In this document: piece by piece, positions 59,781 to 64,000 of the stretch | Position numbering within the stretch: position 1 is the first letter of the stretch | Layout of the letters: each line of letters starts with the position of its first letter | Source of the DNA: Roseibium sediminicola | GTDB lineage: Bacteria; Pseudomonadota; Alphaproteobacteria; Rhizobiales; Stappiaceae | NCBI RefSeq assembly: GCF_023156505.1 | Contig: NZ_JALNMJ010000020.1 | Location: forward strand, 44,930-108,929 | Direction of reading: 5' to 3' | DNA length: 64,000 bases | The notes under the pieces: model-generated | Seen by the model: the letters and a program-made list of their open reading frames with translations, nothing else | Databases searched by the model: none | Told to the model about the DNA's origin: nothing | Made by a program: the position numbers and the translations under genes

Positions 59781-59990
59781 TCAACGCAGCCGCTTCTTCA
59801 TACGCTCAATCTGATCGGGCGAGCCCTCGAAGGTGTATCCATCGCGGGTCTTCTTCATCCGCACGCCGGGACCGGCAGCCTTTTTCAGGTTGTCTTCGAG
59901 CTGCTTCTCCATGCTGCGCGTCAGCTCTCGCTGAAGCTGCGATGCGGACGTGATCTTGCGGCCATTGAACCGCATTTCGATGCCAGCCAT
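59781..59990 (-). CDS. Small basic protein, 69 residues
   Basis: The protein is helical and strongly basic (ITSASQLQRELTRSMEKQLE, then SPDQIERMKKRLR at the end). It lies 17 bases after the DUF2188 gene on the same strand, probably one transcript. No family recognised. Confidence 0.6.
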   Translation of the reverse strand: MAGIEMRFNGRKITSASQLQRELTRSMEKQLEDNLKKAAGPGVRMKKTRDGYTFEGSPDQIERMKKRLR

Positions 59991-60007
59991 TGGCTTTTCC
60001 TTTCGTG

Positions 60008-60232
60008 TCAGCCCTTCGGAGGGAAGGGATCGTTGCCGTAGGTGTTACGCTCGCGGATGCGACCGTTCTCGCCGTGGATCAGCATCTCGCTGCCCTGGCG
60101 AATAGCGGATTCCCGCGCGGCCGCGATGGCCTCGCGCTGTGTGCCATGGACGGAAGACGCGCGCTCGTTGCCCGCCCCTTTCACTGCCCAACCGTTCTCA
60201 TGCGGCACAACATGCTGATTTTTCTTAGACAT
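60008..60232 (-). CDS. DUF2188-family protein
   Basis: The 74-residue protein has the DUF2188 pattern: QHVVPHENGWAVKGAGNERA followed by REAIAAARESAIRQGSEMLI and IHGENGRIRERNTYGNDP. Function unknown. ATG 60232 follows GAGG at 6 bases and is preferred to 60244. It is divergent from the XRE-ImmA gene. Confidence 0.82.
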   Translation of the reverse strand: MSKKNQHVVPHENGWAVKGAGNERASSVHGTQREAIAAARESAIRQGSEMLIHGENGRIRERNTYGNDPFPPKG

Positions 60233-60244
60233 TTCAAACCTCAT

Positions 60245-60339
60245 ATGTCGATTTCGGTTGACGATTCGCCAACCTTATGTTTATATGTATAGTAAATAAT
60301 GGCGCTTATCAACCAAACAGTAATCGCCGGGAGAGGACC
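60245..60339 (+). promoter_or_regulatory. Divergent promoter region of XRE-ImmA module
   Basis: TTGACG (60258) is followed 17 bases later by TTATAT and then TATAGTAAATAAT, a strongly AT-rich stretch in a GC-rich context. GGAGAGG lies 8-10 bases before ATG 60340. The XRE protein probably binds here. Confidence 0.45.
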
Positions 60340-61419
60340 ATGTTCGGACAAAGACTGCGACTTGCCCGCAAGCGGGCGGGTCTATCCATGCAAGCGCTCG
60401 CGGAGCGCGTAACCCCAAGCGTGTCAGCGCAGGCCATCAGCAAATACGAGGCGGACAAGATGATGCCGTCCTCATCGGTGCTGGTCGGCCTCGGCAAAGC
60501 GCTCGGCGTGTCGCTCGACTTCCTGCTCGGCGGACAGGTCGAGGCCCTGGAAAGCGTCGAGTGGCGGAAGAACTCGACCGCCTCGGCGCAGGATCGGGCG
60601 ATGGCCGAAGCCATCGTGATCGAGAAACTCGAAGATTATCTCGCCATCGAGGACATCCTCGATCTGCACGCCGCCGAAGACCCCTTTGCCGCGCTGCGCG
60701 TGGATCAGGTCGCCGATGAGGAGGCCATCGACGCCAAGGCGCGGGAAGTGCGGCGGGAGTGGAAGCTTGGGATCGACCCGATCCCGAGTATGACCGCCCT
60801 GCTCGAAGACAAGGGGCTCAAGGTCATCGAGGCCGACCTTCCCGAACGGATCAACGGGCTGGCCTGTCATGTCGAACGGGCGGAAGGCGCGCCGACTGAA
60901 GTGATCGTCGTCTCGCGGCACACCAATGTCGAGCGCAAGCGCTTCAACCTCGCTCATGAGCTCGCGCACCGCATCATCATCGAAACCGGCAATGCCGCGC
61001 TGAAGAAGGAACCCTCCATGCACCGCTTTGCGGGGGCGTTCCTGATTCCGCGCGAACACCTCGAAGCGGAAGCGGGTAAGAACCGCCACGGCATGACCTG
61101 GATCGAGATCATGCGGCTCAAGCGCACCTATGGCGTCTCCGCCGCCGCGATGCTCGTGCGCCTCGGCCAGGTGGGCATCCTGTCGAAAAGCGCCGTGGAA
61201 TATGCTTTCAAGACCTATGCGCGCGGCTGGCGGCGCGAGGAACCGCAGCCTATCGGTCCCGGCGAGGGGTTCGCGGCTTTCGAGAAGCCGCAGCGCTTCG
61301 AACGCCTCGTTTGGCGCGCTCTGGGTGAAGAGATGATTTCGCCTGTGCGGGCGGCACAGATGCTCGGCCTCCCTTTGAGCGTTATCGAGCGCGACATCAG
61401 GGGGCCGCGTGTCCAGTGA
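60340..61419 (+). CDS. XRE regulator fused to ImmA/IrrE metallopeptidase
   Basis: The 359-residue protein has an N-terminal Cro/CI helix-turn-helix (LRLARKRAGLSMQALAERVT then AISKYEADKMMPSSSVLVGL). A COG2856-type zinc peptidase domain (about 170-290) follows with the HExxH motif in RFNLAHELAHRIIIE. Such proteins cleave repressors or antitoxins after a signal. It overlaps the PIN-like gene by 4 bases, so it probably acts as its regulator or antitoxin. The frame upstream to 60277 lies in the promoter. Confidence 0.9.
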   Translation: MFGQRLRLARKRAGLSMQALAERVTPSVSAQAISKYEADKMMPSSSVLVGLGKALGVSLDFLLGGQVEALESVEWRKNSTASAQDRAMAEAIVIEKLEDYLAIEDILDLHAAEDPFAALRVDQVADEEAIDAKAREVRREWKLGIDPIPSMTALLEDKGLKVIEADLPERINGLACHVERAEGAPTEVIVVSRHTNVERKRFNLAHELAHRIIIETGNAALKKEPSMHRFAGAFLIPREHLEAEAGKNRHGMTWIEIMRLKRTYGVSAAAMLVRLGQVGILSKSAVEYAFKTYARGWRREEPQPIGPGEGFAAFEKPQRFERLVWRALGEEMISPVRAAQMLGLPLSVIERDIRGPRVQ

Positions 61420-61922
61420 CCTGTGTTGTCGTCAATGATGCCTCCTGCCTGATCGACCTGAAGAAGGGGGAGTTGCTGCATGTCCTGTTGCGGCTGCCCT
61501 ATCGGTTCATCGTTCCCCTACCGATCCGCGAGGAGGAACTCCTCGACTTCACGGCGCAGGAATGGCGAATGCTCGAAGACAGCGGCCTCGTCACCTATGA
61601 CCTGCCAAGTGAAGAAGTCAGTCAGGTATTTGCGCTGAAGCGCGAGCATAGCCGCCTGTCGGCCAATGACTGCTTCGCCCTTGTCACGACAACCTGCCAG
61701 GAGAACGGAATCCTCCTCACGGGTGACAATCTCTTGCGGAAGGTGGCCACGGCGCGGGCCGTGCGCGTTCATGGCGTTCTCTGGATCATTGACGAGCTGC
61801 ACGCCGCCGAAGTCTGCGAGGTCGAACTTCTCATCTCTGCCCTGCAAGTCTGGCGGGCGGATGATGCGGTATTCCTGCCCCCTGCTGAGATCGACAAGCG
61901 GCTGCGCCGCTTAACAGAGTGA
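61416..61922 (+). CDS. PIN-like ribonuclease-fold protein
   Basis: The 168-residue protein starts CVVVNDASCLIDLKKGELLH, a PIN-type first strand with Asp. It continues REHSRLSANDCFALVTTTCQ with the central acidic residue and ILLTGDNLLRKVA with the last Asp. It resembles the DUF3368/PIN branch. The GTG at 61416 overlaps the XRE-ImmA stop. The pair looks like a toxin with a two-domain regulator; RNase activity is inferred. Confidence 0.78.
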   Translation: MTCVVVNDASCLIDLKKGELLHVLLRLPYRFIVPLPIREEELLDFTAQEWRMLEDSGLVTYDLPSEEVSQVFALKREHSRLSANDCFALVTTTCQENGILLTGDNLLRKVATARAVRVHGVLWIIDELHAAEVCEVELLISALQVWRADDAVFLPPAEIDKRLRRLTE

Positions 61923-62263
61923 TACAATCTGTTCACCCGCCTTGGCCTGCTCGGACGGGCGCATAAGCCCTTGTCTGTCAAAGGTCGAACATCTCCAAGG
62001 TCCGTTTTTGCGATGGTCGAAGAATCTATTGCGACCGCAGCGAATGACCGCTCTCCGCCCAACCTGTGAATTAGCCGCGCTTCCGATGAGCGTCGGCTTT
62101 AGGGATGCGGGCTCGGTTCCTAAAGAGCCTTTTCCAGCCCTTTAGGGCCGGAGCCATCTTTCAGGGGAAAGATGGCGGAGCAGTCCGGAGGCTGAACGCG
62201 CTCCCCCTCAAGCGCCGAAGAGAAGCCGTAGGATTGTGGGAAAGGCGGGCCGCTTGCGCTGGC
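61923..62263. other. Intergenic region with hairpins before virC2 end
   Basis: No gene is supported over 341 bases. Two hairpins lie close together: GCCCT-TT-AGGGC (about 62137-62148) and CCATCTTTC-AGGG-GAAAGATGG (62154-62175). They lie between the convergent PIN-like gene and virC operon and may end both transcripts, although T-runs are missing. Confidence 0.45.
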
Positions 62264-62842
62264 CTATCCGCTTTTCTCATTTTTGAAGAAGGCCGCCAGG
62301 GCGGCCAGCGCGACAATGCGGCCGAACTGTCTGTTCGGCAGCATGTCGAGGGGATCGAACTGGCTCTTTGCGAGCTGGTAGGCATCCTCCGGCATTGTCC
62401 GCGTTGTCTTTAAATCACCGGGCTGGATGGGATAGTCTCGTGGCGCGGACTTGGCTTTCCCATCCAATAGCCGTCGCTCAAATTCCGGCATGGCTTTCCG
62501 CAAAATGAGGGCAAGAGCCTTCTTCGCGGAGTAAGATCGGCACAAAGTGTCGAATGTGGCTGAAACGCCTGTCGCCGGCAGCGGGACATCGACCGTGACG
62601 AGGACTCCCGGATTCTTGCCGCGCTCCGGCTTCACCGGTATTTTCGCGCGGCGTTTTTGTTTCTCCGGTCCCGTCTCAGCGACCGGAGAGGTGGCCGTTG
62701 CCAGGTCTGCGAGGTCAGGTTTCGGATCCGCGGCCGAGGACTCTGCAGCTTGTTCGACAGGGGAAGTGGCGCTTTCCTTTTTGCGGACTTCCCCTGTTTC
62801 AACAAACTCCTGATAGGAGACGGGCGATTTTCTAAGCGGCAT
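62264..62842 (-). CDS. virC2: VirC2-like conjugal transfer protein
   Basis: The 192-residue protein has a charged disordered N-terminus and a VirC2-like C-terminal ribbon-helix-helix domain (VTVDVPLPATGVSATFDTLC, SYSAKKALALILRKAMPEFE, TTRTMPEDAYQLAKSQFDPL). In Agrobacterium VirC2 binds overdrive DNA with VirC1 and enhances T-strand formation. It follows virC1 with an 11-base overlap. I infer a role as accessory factor at the nearby origin of transfer. Confidence 0.82.
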   Translation of the reverse strand: MPLRKSPVSYQEFVETGEVRKKESATSPVEQAAESSAADPKPDLADLATATSPVAETGPEKQKRRAKIPVKPERGKNPGVLVTVDVPLPATGVSATFDTLCRSYSAKKALALILRKAMPEFERRLLDGKAKSAPRDYPIQPGDLKTTRTMPEDAYQLAKSQFDPLDMLPNRQFGRIVALAALAAFFKNEKSG

Positions 62843-63542
62843 CCGCCTTGTCCTTAACCAGAGAAAGAATGTCGCTCGTCAGAGCGTCCGCTTCTTCGAT
62901 CGCGGACTGATAGTTGCGGGCAATGAGCCTGTCGTTTGGATTCTCTTCCATTTGGCGCATGGCCTGATGGAGCAGGCCTTTGAATTTCATGTCCTCGAAA
63001 GCGTTGCGGCTGTGCAGGCCCGTTGCCAGGCAGGGCAGGCCTGCAAGCAGATCACCTGTTCTCTTTTGCGCCTGGGTAAGCTTCGCCGTTGGAATTCTGG
63101 TTTTCAGAACGAATGTCGGGACCTTGATTTCGGCGGCCATCGCGACTTTGACCGCGTAGCTAAACGTTTGCAGCGTTTCGTCCGTGTCCAGGACAGTCAG
63201 CGCCGTTGGCAGAATGATCGCATCGGAATTGACCAGCACCATGTTGTTGAGTTCCGATCCGCCTCCCTGGGTATCGATCAGGGCAAAATCGCAACCTGCG
63301 TCCGAAGCCTCTTCATATGCTGTTTCAAAGTCCGCCTCGCTGTTGGCGAGGAACACGAGGCAGTTGTCATGCCAGGTGTTTTTGCTGACCGCATTCTCGC
63401 GCCACTCGGAAATCGGGTTGTTGTTGTCGGCCTCGAAGAGCGCGACCTTTTTGCCGCGCTCGATAAGACATGAGGTGACGGCCATAAGAGCGGTTGTCTT
63501 GCCAGCGCCGCCTTTGAAAGAAACGAAAGAAATGATTTTCAC
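62832..63542 (-). CDS. virC1: VirC1-like ParA-family ATPase
   Basis: The 236-residue ATPase has the deviant Walker A motif SFKGGAGKTTALMAV, ALFEADNNNPISEWRE in the A'-like position and DFALIDTQGGGSELNNMVLV. These match VirC1, which differs from ordinary ParA by the ADNN segment, and the length is right. VirC1 brings the relaxosome to the cell pole and the secretion channel. The GTG at 63542 is preferred because the frame upstream runs through the repetitive tract 63601-63870. Confidence 0.9.
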   Translation of the reverse strand: MKIISFVSFKGGAGKTTALMAVTSCLIERGKKVALFEADNNNPISEWRENAVSKNTWHDNCLVFLANSEADFETAYEEASDAGCDFALIDTQGGGSELNNMVLVNSDAIILPTALTVLDTDETLQTFSYAVKVAMAAEIKVPTFVLKTRIPTAKLTQAQKRTGDLLAGLPCLATGLHSRNAFEDMKFKGLLHQAMRQMEENPNDRLIARNYQSAIEEADALTSDILSLVKDKADAA

Positions 63543-63600
63543 GGATTGAAACCTGTCGTCGGTTTGATGGGGTGGGGTTGCAGTTTTTAGCAATGCACCC

Positions 63601-63870
63601 TTATTCCCGCATTCCCGAATCTCCGTCAATCCGAAGTTGCAAATTTCCGGCAGCCCTCGCTTCAGAATTCCAAAATTCCAAAAGTTCAAAACTCCAAAAA
63701 AGTCAGAAAACCAGAAGGTCAAAAGTCCAGACTTCGAGAACATACGCATTCCCGAGAACCCGTACTCGCAAATCTACAAACGTCCGAATTCCAGAGCGTC
63801 CTCGGTCACAAATTTCCGCGTTTCTTCACATCCGATTTTCCGAACTTCAAAGCATCGGCAAATACGGACG
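63601..63870. repeat. 8-bp-periodic degenerate repeat tract
   Basis: Successive octamers share a pattern: ATTCCCGC, ATTCCCGA, ATCTCCGT, CAATCCGA; then AGAATTCC, AAAATTCC, AAAAGTTC, AAAACTCC; later CAAATTTC, CGCGTTTC, TTCACATC, CGATTTTC, CGAACTTC, AAAGCATC. TC or CC returns at a spacing of 8 with few slips. A period of 8 is not a multiple of 3, so this is not protein-coding structure. It lies between virC1 and the nick-site-like sequence. Confidence 0.65.
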
Positions 63871-63942
63871 CATGGCGATGTTGAATCGGAAGAGAGCAAC
63901 TGAAAGTGGTTGCTCTGCATTAGGGACTTAGCGTAGGGTTCG

Positions 63943-63973
63943 TGGCAGGATATTGCAAATGTAACACATTTGC
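63943..63973. other. T-DNA-border/oriT-like nick site with inverted repeat
   Basis: TGGCAGGATATTG (63943-63955) matches the conserved start of Agrobacterium T-DNA borders (TGGCAGGATATATTG with two bases missing). The minus strand reads ATATCCTG followed by CCA, the cleavage context of VirD2 and related relaxases, so the nick would fall between 63946 and 63945. A perfect inverted repeat GCAAATGT-AAC-ACATTTGC (63955-63973) adjoins it, as in many origins of transfer. No relaxase gene is inside the window. Confidence 0.65.
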
Positions 63974-64000
63974 GCTTGCGGTGCCCAACACCCCCGCCAC

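Noticed and set aside
63543..63749. Upstream extension of VirC1 by 69 residues.
   Set aside because: The extension is the translation of the 8-bp-periodic tract (a Phe/Leu-rich pattern repeating every 24 bases), whereas the VirC1 fold begins at the GTG at 63542.
1..64000. CRISPR arrays, rRNA or tRNA genes.
   Set aside because: No regularly spaced 25-40 bp repeats with unique spacers and no tRNA- or rRNA-like sequence were seen. The octamer tract at 63.6 kb has far too short a unit.

Overview
The window reads as part of a large, low-copy accessory replicon of an alphaproteobacterium, most likely a Rhizobiales or Roseibium/Labrenzia-type marine relative. The reasons are a complete repABC replication/partition cassette (3.25-7.15 kb), a MucR-type regulator, VirC1/VirC2 homologues, DUF736 and DUF932 plasmid genes, and insertion sequences of families common there. 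I see no rRNA, tRNA, CRISPR array or core chromosomal genes. The species-level assignment is inference.

Layout. 0-2.6 kb: a B3/B4-domain protein and a divergent SDR/AraC pair. 3.2-7.1 kb: repABC with a counter-transcribed RNA candidate and a stem-loop in front of repC. 7.1-10.7 kb: a stabilisation island of two vapBC modules and one Fic protein, interleaved with two decayed copies of the repC 3' end. 10.7-13 kb: a serine recombinase and an RHE_PE00001-family protein. 13-20.6 kb: nested insertion sequences (IS66 with a passenger gene inside an IS6-like element, an IS1182 inside a terminator, a degenerate IS5) and a VirD4-like fragment truncated by IS6. 20.6-30.9 kb: a deoxyribose-type catabolic operon (DeoR regulator, DeoC, two-domain aldehyde dehydrogenase, ribokinase-family kinase, sugar ABC transporter, small monooxygenase-like protein). 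It lies between two direct copies of the same degenerate IS5, the second of which was cut by an IS21 element.

34.5-41 kb is the most interesting part. Two divergent gene sets share one promoter region built around a perfect 18-bp inverted repeat. Leftward are an XRE regulator, an AAA+ ATPase and a subtilisin-like protease. Rightward are a multi-ubiquitin-like protein, a ThiF/E1-like enzyme with a DUF6791-like N-terminus and a DUF6527 protein. I read this as a candidate ubiquitin-like conjugation system coupled to an ATPase-protease pair, plausibly a conflict or defence system; the coupling is inference.

41-53 kb is plasmid accessory DNA: methyltransferase, DUF3846-like, DUF932, large ParB-like protein, TrbM-like protein, DUF736, and a Fic protein with a zeta-toxin-like C-terminal half. 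Two operons here start behind copies of the same roughly 430-bp leader. 53-60 kb holds GST, MBL-fold and DUF805 genes, two exported proteins of unknown function and a two-gene CBASS-like module (CD-NTase plus SLATT), separated by at least five diverged copies of an intergenic repeat. 60-62 kb has an XRE-ImmA/IrrE plus PIN-like pair. 62.3-64 kb ends with virC2-virC1, an unusual 8-bp-periodic tract and a sequence resembling a T-DNA border or VirD2-type nick site, so the right end is probably an origin-of-transfer region.
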